From NCBI GenBank assembly GCA_028712595.1, contig JAQTPS010000001.1, forward strand, positions 29,132 through 78,785: a stretch of 49,654 nt of DNA, read 5' to 3'. Source of the stretch: Minisyncoccota bacterium (GTDB lineage: Bacteria > Patescibacteriota > Minisyncoccia > Phycocordibacterales > UBA1550). The notes under the pieces are model-generated. The model was not told where the DNA came from. It searched no databases and saw only the letters and a program-made list of their open reading frames with translations. The position numbers were made by a program, and so were the translations under genes. Within the stretch, counting starts at the first letter, position 1. Each line of letters begins with the position of its first letter. Below are positions 16,401 through 24,203 of the stretch, piece by piece.

Positions 16401-17043
16401 TTCCAGCTTCAAAAGCTGTGCCATATTTGAGCGCAAATTTGTGATAGCTCATTTCGTCCAAAACTCTGCCCTCCACAAGAGATTCAATTTCGTGCTTTGC
16501 GGTCAAGAGAAGTTCTTTCAACTTTTCTTTGCCTTTTTCGTCAGTAAGAGTTTTTGATTTATTTTTGTACTCGTTGTCGAGCTCCTTCATAAGCTTTTCA
16601 CGCTCGGCAATATTTACATTTGTGATTATGTAACCAGCAAAGTAAATAACTTTTTCGAGGTCTACAATAGGAAGGTTGAGAATAAGTCCCATACGAGACG
16701 GTATACTCCTTAGGAACCAGATGTGAGCAACTGGGCTTGCAAGTTCAATGTGGCCCATGCGTTCGCGACGCACGATAGAACGTGTTACTTCAACTCCGCA
16801 TTTCTCGCAGATGATGCCTTTGTAGCGAATGCGCTTGTACTTTCCGCAGTAACATTCAAAATCCCTCTCAGGACCAAAAATGCGTTCGTCAAAAAGACCT
16901 CCGCGCTCGCTTCTTTGGGTGCGATAGTTGATTGTCTCCGGCCTAGTGACTTCACCATATGACCACTCTTTTATGCGGTCAGGAGAAGCAAGCTTGAGAA
17001 GGATCGATTCAAAATTCTGTTGTTCGCGTAATGTTTTTATCAT
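13402..17043 (-). CDS. rpoC: RNA polymerase subunit beta'
   Basis: A 1213-residue catalytic subunit. The N-terminal zinc-binding domain has CYCGK and CEKCG. The invariant magnesium loop is NADFDGDQMAVH near residue 494. The bridge-helix/trigger-loop region (VGVIAAQAIGEPGTQLTMR, then FHSGG) is intact. The second zinc site is built from the CEEDCG-like region, CKTSHGICRKC and GLDIG. It is an ordinary, full-length bacterial protein, lying 11 bp after rpoB on the same transcript. Confidence 0.98.
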   Translation of the reverse strand: MIKTLREQQNFESILLKLASPDRIKEWSYGEVTRPETINYRTQRSERGGLFDERIFGPERDFECYCGKYKRIRYKGIICEKCGVEVTRSIVRRERMGHIELASPVAHIWFLRSIPSRMGLILNLPIVDLEKVIYFAGYIITNVNIAEREKLMKELDNEYKNKSKTLTDEKGKEKLKELLLTAKHEIESLVEGRVLDEMSYHKFALKYGTAFEAGIGAEAIYNIFKKIDLVKFRDKLQAELEKAGSVERAKLNKRLGIVKSMLNSGVRPEWMFMTTIPIIPPALRPMVALEGGRHATSDLNDLYRRVINRNNRLKKLKDIGAPDVILRNEKRILQEAVDSLIDNSIRRVQSVAMNQAQKRTLKSLADTLKGKQGLFRQNLLGKRVDYSGRSVIIVGPKLRLDQCGLPKHMALELFRPFVVSKIISRELAYNIRGANKLIDDHVPEVWAILDEVIKGKFVLLNRAPTLHRLGIQAFHPVLVEGNAVHVHPLVCKAFNADFDGDQMAVHVPLSIAAQGEASELMAANKNLLGPGSGNPIVNPKLDIPLGCYSMTKIVDGALGEGKIFPTPNSAITAYDFGEISYRAKIKVLGSDTEKYAQFEGKVFETTAGRLLFNSVLPSDYPYVNKAVGTKELEGLIDILINKYGIDATPKILDKIKDFGFKYATKAGITWAIDEIKTPEEKKEIVEKARGEAELVRGEFDEGLLSEDERYRRTIEVWEEAKDKIMKLMPGTLEKNGSVEDMVKSGARGSYAQILTMGGMYGLTVNTAGRTIDFPIVPSSKEGLSPVEYFVSTHGSRKGLADIALKTATAGYLTRRIVDVAQDAIITEEDCGDKDGKIVSKENLVGFDIPLSRNLYGRTLARDLVTADGTVLFKKGHLMNKIEAEEAEEKGITEALVRSPLSCKTSHGICRKCYGLDIGRNEIVKMGEAVGVIAAQAIGEPGTQLTMRTFHSGGVASAGGDITMGLPRVEEIFERREPKSLAIISHTGGVVTEVIRDEKELKITVLPNEGEGKKKGEAISYETSRVRTPLVKVGDAVAKGAFLSDGSADISEVFQYAGKGVAENYIIIECLKIYELQGVTISRKHIEVIIRQMFSRRKVKESGDTRFNVGDVVEQGDLEAENEKVEKLGGEGAKAETVVLGISEVALTTKSWLSAASFENTTRILINTAIKGGVDTLRGLKENVVIGHLIPAGTGFASRKGADELPGTKEEEEN

Positions 17044-17054
17044 GATAGTAATTT

Positions 17055-20000
17055 TTATTTAATCTCTCCTTTCTTAAGAAGCTGAATATCTAGCGAGAGT
17101 CCACGGAGATAATTCAAGAGCACGTTGAATGATTCTGGGATGTTGGTTTCGACCACATCGTTCCCTTTTACTAGGGCGTCAAATGCCGCTGAACGTCCTG
17201 TAATATCGTCCGACTTCACAGTAAGCATTTCTCGAAGCACGTTCGACGCGCCGTATCCTTCGAGCGCCCACACTTCCATTTCCCCAAAACGCTGTCCTCC
17301 TCCTTGCGCCTTTCCACCAAGCGGTTGCTGGGTGATGAGAGAGTAAGGACCTGTTGAACGCATATGAATTTTGTCTTCCACCATGTGGTTCAACTTCAAA
17401 ATGTACATATACCCTACTCCGATGTCCTGATCAAACGCTTCTCCGGTGCGACCATCAAAGAGTTTCATCTTGCCATCTGGACGATGTCCTGCTTTTACAA
17501 GTTCCTCTTTGATTTCGTCAACAGAAGCGCCCATAAATGGAGGCACGATTGCCTGATAGTTTAGGGTGTTTGCGGCGAGTCCCAAGTGGAGTTCCAAAAT
17601 TTGCCCCAAGTTCATACGAGAAGGAACGCCGAGTGGAGTCAAGATGACATCAACAGGAGTTCCGTCCGCCATGTAAGGCATATCTTCTTCTGGAAGAATG
17701 ACTGAAATAACACCTTTGTTTCCGTGACGACCTGCGAGCTTGTCTCCGACAGAGATGTTTCGAACTTGAGCTACCTCAATGTGAATTCGTTTGATGATTC
17801 CGGAATCGAGGTTGTCCCCTTTTTCGCGAGAAAATACTTTTACTCCGATTATGCGTCCACGCTTTCCGTGTTCCATTCGAAGCGAAGTGTCTTTTACGTC
17901 GCGAGCTTTTTCTCCGAAAATAGAGCGGAGAAGGCGTTCCTCTGGGGTGAGTTCCTGCTCTCCTTTTGGCGTAATTTTACCGACCAGAATATCTCCCGAG
18001 TGAACTTCGGCGCCGATTCGAACAATTCCGTCTTCGTCGAGGTCTTTCAATTTCAATTCTCCAACGTTTGGGATGTCGTGTGTCGTGACTTCAGGCCCAA
18101 GTTTGGTATCGCGAACGTTAACAACGAATTCGTCCATATGAATCGAGGTAAATTTGCTTTGTTTAACGAGACGCTCCGAAAGAATAATGGCGTCTTCGTA
18201 GTTTGAACCGTTCCACGACATAAATGCAACGAGCGCATTTTGTCCGAGAGCTAGCTGTCCTCCGTCTGACGAGGAAGTGTCAGCGAGCGTGTCTCCTTTC
18301 TTTACTTTGTCACCAACGTTGACGATAGGTCGCTGATGGAAAGTAGTAAAACCGTTGGTGCGAGAAAAGTTTACGAGCTTGTATTCGTGCTCTTTGCCTT
18401 TTTCATCTTTTACAGTAATTTTCTTTGCGTCTGACTCTGTAACTGTACCGCTGACATCCGCCACCAAGAGACGACCCGTGTCGTGAGCTATCAGTTCCTC
18501 AATTCCGGTTGCAACAAGAGGAGCTTCAGGAAGAACGCAAGGGATTGCTTGCTTCTGCATGTTTGAACCCATCAGCGCGCGAACAGTGTTGTCGTGCTCA
18601 AGAAATGGAATGGTTGATGTTGCTATTGAGTAAGCTTGGTTTGCGGCAATGTCCATAAAATGAACATCTTTTCTGGAAACTAAAGCTGGGTGGCCGGATT
18701 GACGCACCTCTACTTTTTCTTCAACAATCTGATCACCGTCCATTTTTATAGCGCGGTGAGCAATGTTATATTGCTCTTCCTCAAGAGCATCCATATAAAC
18801 AATTTCCTTTGTGACTTTCCCGTCCTTAACTTTTACATAAGGTGTTTCGATCATCCCGAAGTCGTTTATGCGAGCATAGCAAGACAAACGCAAAATAAGA
18901 CCGATGTTCGGACCTTCTGGGGTGTGAATAGGACAAAGACGACCATAGTGAGAATGATGAACGTCGCGGACTTCTACACCGGCGCGCTCTTTTGTGAGAC
19001 CTCCCGGACCAAGAGCCGAGAAAGTTCGCAAACTTTCAATTTCAGAAAGAATGTTGTACTGCGTCATGAACTGTGAAAGCTGGTTTGTAGCAAAAAACTC
19101 TTTAAGACGAGCTTGGAGCGGACGAGGGCTGATGAATTGAACCGGCATCGTTGCGTCGGTGTCGATGGTAGACATTCTGTCTTGAATGTTTCGCTTCATT
19201 TGAGTCAAACCTACGCGGATTTTTTGCTGGAGCATTTCACCAACTGAACGAATACGACGAGAACCTAAGTGATCAATGTCATCTGCTTCTGCGTTTGGAG
19301 TATTGTTGAGTTCTACGATGTGCGAAATAATAGATGCGACATCGCTCGCATCAATAGTACGGCGCGCGATTTCGTCTTTTTCTAGAGACTTGTTAAAACG
19401 CTTGTTGAATTTGAAACGACCAACTTCCGATAGGTCATATTTTTCTTTTGCAAAAATGGACTCCACGAAACCTTTCGCGTTTTCTGGAGTAGCTAGGTCA
19501 CCGTCACGGAGCTTTTTGTGAATCTCTATATATGAGTCGCTAGGAGTTTGTGCAGGGTCCTTCGAAAGAGTTACTTCCATCGCCTTTTTCCCCAATTCAT
19601 CACCAGAAAATAGCTTCAAAATACCCGCATTGTTCTGTACGCCAAGAGCGCGCAAAAGAACCGTTACCGGGAATTTGCGCTTTTTGTCTATTCTTACATA
19701 CACACCGCCGTCTGGGTCTGACTCGATTTCTACCCATGCGCCACGACCTGGGATGATTTTCGCGCCAAAATAGCGTCGTCCTTTGAGTTCGTCCACTGTG
19801 AATGATACACCGGAAGAACGTGAGATCTGTGGGACCACAACGCGTTCGACACCATTTACAATAAACGTGCCGTGAGAAGTCATCATAGGAAAATCTGCCA
19901 TAAAGATTTCCTGCTCCTTCTCGCTCTTGATTGTCTTATTAATAAGTTTTACGCGCGCCTTTAGAGGTGCTTCGTAGGAGAGCTTGTTTTCCTTTGCATA

Positions 20001-20213
20001 GTACTCATCGTACTTTGGCTTTGAGAGTTCAATACCTGTAAATTGCAGTTCAAACTTTTTCTCCGAGTAGTCAGTGATTGGGGAAAAATCTTTAAATGCT
20101 TGTTTGAGGCCTTCTTCGAGGAGCCACTCGTATGATTTCAAGTGTGTCTCGACGAGGTTTGGCATGGGCACGAGCGGTTTGCTATAACGCGAAAAATATT
20201 TCTTCTCTCTCAT
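17055..20213 (-). CDS. rpoB: RNA polymerase subunit beta
   Basis: A 1052-residue subunit, short relative to Proteobacteria but normal for lineages without the large lineage-specific inserts. The rifampicin pocket region carries TNQLSQFMTQYNILSEIE, where the usual DQNN-type segment is NQLSQFMTQYN. Other conserved blocks are GRLCPIHTPEGPNIGLI, the GRHGNKGV switch and the C-terminal clamp helices. No Shine-Dalgarno sequence precedes the ATG. Transcription begins about 200 nt upstream, with rpoC following after 11 bp. Confidence 0.98.
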   Translation of the reverse strand: MREKKYFSRYSKPLVPMPNLVETHLKSYEWLLEEGLKQAFKDFSPITDYSEKKFELQFTGIELSKPKYDEYYAKENKLSYEAPLKARVKLINKTIKSEKEQEIFMADFPMMTSHGTFIVNGVERVVVPQISRSSGVSFTVDELKGRRYFGAKIIPGRGAWVEIESDPDGGVYVRIDKKRKFPVTVLLRALGVQNNAGILKLFSGDELGKKAMEVTLSKDPAQTPSDSYIEIHKKLRDGDLATPENAKGFVESIFAKEKYDLSEVGRFKFNKRFNKSLEKDEIARRTIDASDVASIISHIVELNNTPNAEADDIDHLGSRRIRSVGEMLQQKIRVGLTQMKRNIQDRMSTIDTDATMPVQFISPRPLQARLKEFFATNQLSQFMTQYNILSEIESLRTFSALGPGGLTKERAGVEVRDVHHSHYGRLCPIHTPEGPNIGLILRLSCYARINDFGMIETPYVKVKDGKVTKEIVYMDALEEEQYNIAHRAIKMDGDQIVEEKVEVRQSGHPALVSRKDVHFMDIAANQAYSIATSTIPFLEHDNTVRALMGSNMQKQAIPCVLPEAPLVATGIEELIAHDTGRLLVADVSGTVTESDAKKITVKDEKGKEHEYKLVNFSRTNGFTTFHQRPIVNVGDKVKKGDTLADTSSSDGGQLALGQNALVAFMSWNGSNYEDAIILSERLVKQSKFTSIHMDEFVVNVRDTKLGPEVTTHDIPNVGELKLKDLDEDGIVRIGAEVHSGDILVGKITPKGEQELTPEERLLRSIFGEKARDVKDTSLRMEHGKRGRIIGVKVFSREKGDNLDSGIIKRIHIEVAQVRNISVGDKLAGRHGNKGVISVILPEEDMPYMADGTPVDVILTPLGVPSRMNLGQILELHLGLAANTLNYQAIVPPFMGASVDEIKEELVKAGHRPDGKMKLFDGRTGEAFDQDIGVGYMYILKLNHMVEDKIHMRSTGPYSLITQQPLGGKAQGGGQRFGEMEVWALEGYGASNVLREMLTVKSDDITGRSAAFDALVKGNDVVETNIPESFNVLLNYLRGLSLDIQLLKKGEIK

Positions 20214-20418
20214 AGGGGGAATATCGAGTTAAACTCTTAACGAAATATTCCAAACAACAAAAAACAAAAAGGCAAGGAAAGATTACCTTTCTGATGATTA
20301 AGGTTATTTGAAATACTTCAATTTATGCAAATAAGTAGTATCGCACAAATTAAATTCTTATAATAAATGTATTCTCTCTACGGCGTGCCAATAACTCAAT
20401 CAATTACCGTTGTAGTAC
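20214..20418 (-). promoter_or_regulatory. Long untranslated leader of rpoBC
   Basis: About 200 nt between the predicted start of transcription and the rpoB ATG, unlike the near-leaderless genes elsewhere. I see only a weak stem (GAAAG/CTTTC) before a T-rich run near 20250-20290. It might hold autoregulatory or antitermination signals; this is inference. Confidence 0.4.
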
Positions 20419-20447
20419 ACTATACCTCCTTCGCATACAGATGTCAA
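20419..20447 (-). promoter_or_regulatory. Promoter of rpoBC(-dnaG)
   Basis: TTGACA, exact 17-nt spacer, TATAGT on the minus strand, 30 bp past the trmD stop. This is the best consensus promoter in the window and fits the high demand for RNA polymerase. Confidence 0.85.
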
Positions 20448-20476
20448 ATGCTAATTTAACCCTTATTTTGAAAGGA

Positions 20477-21151
20477 TTAAATATCGCTTGCTTTTTTGCG
20501 TTTATTTGTTCTCCAATCTTCAATATTTTTGGCATGACCAGACAGAAGAACCTTCGGCACTTGATATCTTTTGCCTTTCCATTTGTAAATTTCTGGACGA
20601 GTGTAGACCTCCGGAGAAGCGAGGCGGTTTTCTTCCACCGATTCATTTTTGCCGAGTACGCCGTCAATCTGCCTTGCGCACGCATCTACAACGAGCATCG
20701 CTGGCACTTCCCCGCCGGTCAACACGAACGGACCCACAGAAATTTCTTCAGCTTTAAATATTTTTTTTACGCGAGCATCTATTCCCTCATATCGTCCGCA
20801 GATTAAAATGACGTCGGTGTATTTTTTTACCAAATTTTTTGCGTAAGGGTTTGTGAACTGCTTCCCCGACGGAGAAAACATTATTATTTTTGTTTTGGAA
20901 TTTTTTTTGCGAGCAATACTTTTTGAAATTTTATCAAGAGCGCGAAGTAGCGGCTGGGCCATCATCACCATACCGGGACCTCCACCATAAGGCCTGTCAT
21001 CCACTTTTTGGTGCTTGTCGGTCGCAAAATCACGAGGATTTACATAAGTAACAGAAATAAGCCCATTTTCTTGAGCGCGACCCAAAATCGACGCGTCTAT
21101 ATAAGTACGCACGACTTCTGGGAAAATGCTGATAATGTGGAAACGGGTCAT
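20477..21151 (-). CDS. trmD: tRNA (guanine-N1)-methyltransferase TrmD
   Basis: A 224-residue SPOUT methyltransferase that makes m1G37 in tRNAs and prevents frameshifting. I start at MTRFHIISIFPEVV (21151), the usual family N-terminus, not at 21187. The trefoil-knot SAM site is seen in ICGRYEGIDAR and VLTGGEVPAMLVVDA. The C-terminal helical domain (RLASPEVYTRPEIYKW) is present. It is in the rpsP-KH-trmD neighbourhood but separated from the KH gene by a 15-bp palindrome. rimM and rplS, usual partners in this operon, are absent here. Confidence 0.95.
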   Translation of the reverse strand: MTRFHIISIFPEVVRTYIDASILGRAQENGLISVTYVNPRDFATDKHQKVDDRPYGGGPGMVMMAQPLLRALDKISKSIARKKNSKTKIIMFSPSGKQFTNPYAKNLVKKYTDVILICGRYEGIDARVKKIFKAEEISVGPFVLTGGEVPAMLVVDACARQIDGVLGKNESVEENRLASPEVYTRPEIYKWKGKRYQVPKVLLSGHAKNIEDWRTNKRKKASDI

Positions 21152-21170
21152 AATCAATACACTACACGAA

Positions 21171-21203
21171 TTAAGGGGCGTTCGCAAAGCGAACGCCCCT
21201 TAA
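21171..21203. terminator. Perfect 15-bp inverted repeat between KH gene and trmD
   Basis: TTAAGGGGCGTTCGC, loop AAA, then the exact complement. The stem is very stable, but no long T run follows on either strand. It may be a terminator or RNA-processing hairpin within the rpsP operon. Confidence 0.55.
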
Positions 21204-21325
21204 TAAACACTAGCAAGTTTTCTCTGACATTGTAGATATCAATTAGCAACCAATTATTTTAGTCATATTTAAGAATGCTCCATAATTATTATAACTCATG
21301 CATATTTATATTATACCAAACAAAC

Positions 21326-21658
21326 TTAAATTCTCATACTATCAATCGCCTCGTCAATCGTCTTTGTTTTTGGAGTGCTTGTTGGGGCGCTTGGGGTCTT
21401 GTTGCCTTCCGGCTCGTTGATTTTCAAGTTTACACGAGCATTGTTCTTCATTCCAACTACGCGAAGAAGTGTGCGGATTGCCTTTGCTGTATTTCCTGTT
21501 CGCCCGATAATCTTGCCCATATCTCCGGGGTTCACATCCAAACTAATCAGAACTCCCATTTCATCAACCACTCGTGTTAGTTTTATATCGCTCGGATGGT
21601 CTACTAGAGCTTTCACCACATACTCAAGGAAAACTACATCTGGTTCCTGCTGTGTCAT
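21326..21658 (-). CDS. khpA: KH-domain RNA-binding protein (YlqC/KhpA family)
   Basis: A 110-residue protein, started at the ATG at 21658 (MTQQEPDVVFLEYVVKALV). The ORF track uses a GTG 48 bp earlier. The single KH domain has the GxxG loop in MGKIIGRTGNTAKAI. It binds RNA and in Gram-positive bacteria works with KhpB on ribosome assembly and cell envelope genes. The tail after about residue 85 is Pro/Thr/Lys-rich and probably disordered. It lies between rpsP and trmD, the conserved place for this family. Confidence 0.88.
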   Translation of the reverse strand: MTQQEPDVVFLEYVVKALVDHPSDIKLTRVVDEMGVLISLDVNPGDMGKIIGRTGNTAKAIRTLLRVVGMKNNARVNLKINEPEGNKTPSAPTSTPKTKTIDEAIDSMRI

Positions 21659-21734
21659 ATTGTATTTATTCTTAATATCTAAACCGATAATCTGTACTTC
21701 CTGCACTACTAATAGTCTACAACAAAAACAGAGT

Positions 21735-22109
21735 TTAGGCGACTACTTCTGGGGTTGCTTCTGGAGTTACTTGTTTCTTTGCTTCGGTACCCTCAGCACC
21801 TTCGGCTTTCTTTTCTGCTCCGGCTTCTTTGGCGATAGGTTTCTTTCTTCCGAGAACGTTAATCTTCTTTCCTCCCACAGCCTTCAAGTCAACGAGTAAA
21901 TTGTTCACAGTTCCAGAAGCTTTTGCTCCCATTGAAATCCAGTGCTTTGCGCGCTCGGTATTGATAACCGGCTTTCCTTTGCGTGGGTCATAGGAACCCA
22001 AAATTTCGAGGAAATTCCCCGTCTTTGTTTTCATTTTTGAGTCCGTGACGATAACGCGGAACGAAGGGTCGTTCTTGCGTCCAACACGCTGTAATCTGAT
22101 TACTAACAT
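21735..22109 (-). CDS. rpsP: 30S ribosomal protein S16
   Basis: A 124-residue S16. I start at MLVIRLQRVGRKNDPSF (22109), the standard N-terminus; the ORF-track start lies beyond the promoter. Core residues 1 to about 85 contain FLEILGSYDPRKGKP and ERAKHWISMGA. The remaining 40 residues are an Ala/Glu/Lys/Pro tail, longer than in most bacteria (about 80-90 residues in all). The extended -10 (TGATAGGAT) ends 7 nt before the ATG, so the mRNA is predicted to be leaderless. Confidence 0.96.
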   Translation of the reverse strand: MLVIRLQRVGRKNDPSFRVIVTDSKMKTKTGNFLEILGSYDPRKGKPVINTERAKHWISMGAKASGTVNNLLVDLKAVGGKKINVLGRKKPIAKEAGAEKKAEGAEGTEAKKQVTPEATPEVVA

Positions 22110-22116
22110 GAAGAGC

Positions 22117-22145
22117 ATCCTATCAGAAAGAGCAAAAATGGTCAA
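22117..22145 (-). promoter_or_regulatory. Leaderless promoter of rpsP
   Basis: TTGACC, 17-nt spacer, TAGGAT preceded by TGA on the minus strand. The -10 ends 7 nt before the ATG at 22109, which places the first transcribed base at or next to the A of the start codon. Confidence 0.75.
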
Positions 22146-22177
22146 GGAAGCCATTTTATGGTATCTTTACAAACATC

Positions 22178-24181
22178 ATGAATACTCAAAAAACGCCTCC
22201 ATCTTCATCGTTGGAGGGCATTATAACGACGACAGGAAAGGGTTTCGGTTTTGTTTCTCTAGGCGAAGATAGCCCACGCGAAGAAGACATCCGCATAGAA
22301 GCGGGGTTTTTGAATACTGCTCTTCCCAAAGACCGCGTTAAAATTCGCCTCAATCCTCGTGTTGCCGAGATGCAACAGACAGGCGAGGTTTTAGAAATCC
22401 TCGAGCGCGCCAAAATGACTTTCGTCGGAACTCTTGAAAAAGCTCCTGATGCATATTATTTAATTCCTCAAGACAACCGCGTCTATGTTGATATCAAAAT
22501 CCCAACAGAAAAAGTTCCAAAAGATGCTGACAAAAAGAAAGCCCTTGTGAAATTACTCCCGTGGGCCGACCCAAAGAAAAGCCCTGAAGGCGAAATTGTG
22601 GAAATCATCGGTATTGCCGGCGATAACGAAACAGAAATCCGCGCAATTGTCCTAGACAAAGGACTTCCGATGGAACTGCCAGAAGAAATAGAACAAGAAG
22701 CGCACCAAATAAAGAAAACCGCCTCTGCCCTTCTCTTAAAAGAAATTCCTTTGCGTCGAGATTTCCAAAATGTCACAACATTCACCATTGACCCAGCCGA
22801 TGCGAAGGACTTTGATGACGCGCTTTCTTTGCAGGAGCTTCCTGACGGCACAATCGAAATAGGCGTTCACATCGCGGATGTTTCCGCATACGTTCGCCCG
22901 CATATGGCAATCGACGAAGAAGCGCGAAGACGCGCAACTTCTATATATTTGGTTGACCGAGTCATTCCAATGTTCCCAGAAGTCCTTTCAAACGACCTTT
23001 GTTCTCTGAACGAGGCGGAAGACAAGCTTACTTTCTCGGCTGTCTTTACATTTCCAAAGGAAGCATTTACTGACCCCAAAAAAGAAGTCTACCCAGAAAC
23101 CGAGTGGTTTGGTCGCACAGTAATTCACTCCAACAAGCGTTTTACTTACGAAGGAGCCCAAGAAGTGCTAGATAAAAAGAAAGGCGATTTTTACCGTGAA
23201 CTAAATATTCTAAATACGCTCGCAAAGAAAATCGAAAAACAAAACCGTGATGCCGGTGCAATCGAAATGAAGAGCGATGAAGTGAAATTCGTCCTCGACG
23301 AAAACAAAAAGCCAATTGGCGTTTACCGAAAACCGCTTCAGGACACAAACAAGCTCATCGAAATGTTTATGCTTCTTGCAAACAAGAAAGTAGCAGAATT
23401 CGTTGGTAAAAAAATAGGCGACGGGACTGATGGAAAGGACGAGAGCGACGAAAAAGGACTTTTCGTATACCGCATTCACGATGAACCAAAGCCAGAGCGT
23501 CTCGAAATGCTTCAGAAGTTCTTGGCACGGCTCGGCTATAAACTTCCGGTGAAAGACGGTCGTGTGAAATCGCAGGATATAAACAAACTCCTTGATTCGC
23601 TCAAGGGCAAGCCCGAGGAATCAATGATAAATACCGCGACAATTCGCAGTATGGCAAAGGCAATCTACACCACGAACAATATCGGCCATTATGGTCTCGC
23701 TTTCGATTATTACACCCACTTCACCTCCCCTATCCGTCGTTATCCTGACGTTATGGTTCATCGCCTCCTCGCGCACTACCTCGCCGGAGAACAAGTTACA
23801 AAAGAAGAAATGGATGAATACAAACGACTTTCCGCTCACTCGTCAGAAATGGAGAAACTTGCCTCTGATGCCGAGCGCGCATCCATCAAGTTCAAGCAGG
23901 CAGAATATATGAGCGAACGAGTAGGACAAACTTTCGAGGGTACGGTCTCCGGCGTTGCAGAATGGGGAGTTTTTGTTGAAGAAGACGAGACAAAATGCGA
24001 AGGCTTAATTCGCATTGCAAATCTCGGAGATGATTTTTATATTTTTGAAAAAGAAAACTATCGCATCATAGGAAAAACTTCCCACAAAACTTTTACTCTG
24101 GGCGATAAAGTTAAAATCAAAGTGAAAGCCGTTGATATCGAGAGGAAAACTATTGATTACGAGCTAGTCGAGAAAAAATAA
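22178..24181 (+). CDS. rnr: Ribonuclease R (RNB family 3'-5' exoribonuclease)
   Basis: A 667-residue hydrolytic exoribonuclease. The order is cold-shock domains (GIITTTGKGFGFVSL near residue 15), then the RNB catalytic domain with the metal-binding aspartates in DPADAKDFDDAL at about 207-218, then a C-terminal S1 domain (EGTVSGVAEWGVFVE, about 585-600). HFTSPIRRYPDVMVHR is the family signature. It degrades structured RNA and helps rRNA quality control. It is divergent from rpsP (68 bp). dnaQ follows 22 bp after its stop but has its own promoter. Confidence 0.96.
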   Translation: MNTQKTPPSSSLEGIITTTGKGFGFVSLGEDSPREEDIRIEAGFLNTALPKDRVKIRLNPRVAEMQQTGEVLEILERAKMTFVGTLEKAPDAYYLIPQDNRVYVDIKIPTEKVPKDADKKKALVKLLPWADPKKSPEGEIVEIIGIAGDNETEIRAIVLDKGLPMELPEEIEQEAHQIKKTASALLLKEIPLRRDFQNVTTFTIDPADAKDFDDALSLQELPDGTIEIGVHIADVSAYVRPHMAIDEEARRRATSIYLVDRVIPMFPEVLSNDLCSLNEAEDKLTFSAVFTFPKEAFTDPKKEVYPETEWFGRTVIHSNKRFTYEGAQEVLDKKKGDFYRELNILNTLAKKIEKQNRDAGAIEMKSDEVKFVLDENKKPIGVYRKPLQDTNKLIEMFMLLANKKVAEFVGKKIGDGTDGKDESDEKGLFVYRIHDEPKPERLEMLQKFLARLGYKLPVKDGRVKSQDINKLLDSLKGKPEESMINTATIRSMAKAIYTTNNIGHYGLAFDYYTHFTSPIRRYPDVMVHRLLAHYLAGEQVTKEEMDEYKRLSAHSSEMEKLASDAERASIKFKQAEYMSERVGQTFEGTVSGVAEWGVFVEEDETKCEGLIRIANLGDDFYIFEKENYRIIGKTSHKTFTLGDKVKIKVKAVDIERKTIDYELVEKK

Positions 24182-24188
24182 ATATCTG

Positions 24189-24197
24189 TGGTACAAT
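24189..24197 (+). promoter_or_regulatory. Extended -10 promoter of dnaQ
   Basis: TGGTACAAT, ending 6 nt before the ATG at 24204. No -35 seen. Predicts a leaderless transcript. Confidence 0.65.
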
Positions 24198-24203
24198 TTC
24201 TCT

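Noticed and set aside
17724-18206. Plus-strand ORF of 160 residues opposite rpoB
   Set aside because: It is fully inside rpoB on the other strand, Phe/Ser-rich, with no domain and no promoter pattern.
13402-20213. Inteins or introns in rpoB, rpoC or dnaE
   Set aside because: Lengths are normal or short and conserved blocks run on without insertions.
20214-20418. Known riboswitch or ribosomal-protein leader in the rpoBC 5' UTR
   Set aside because: No recognisable conserved element; only a weak stem near a T-rich run.
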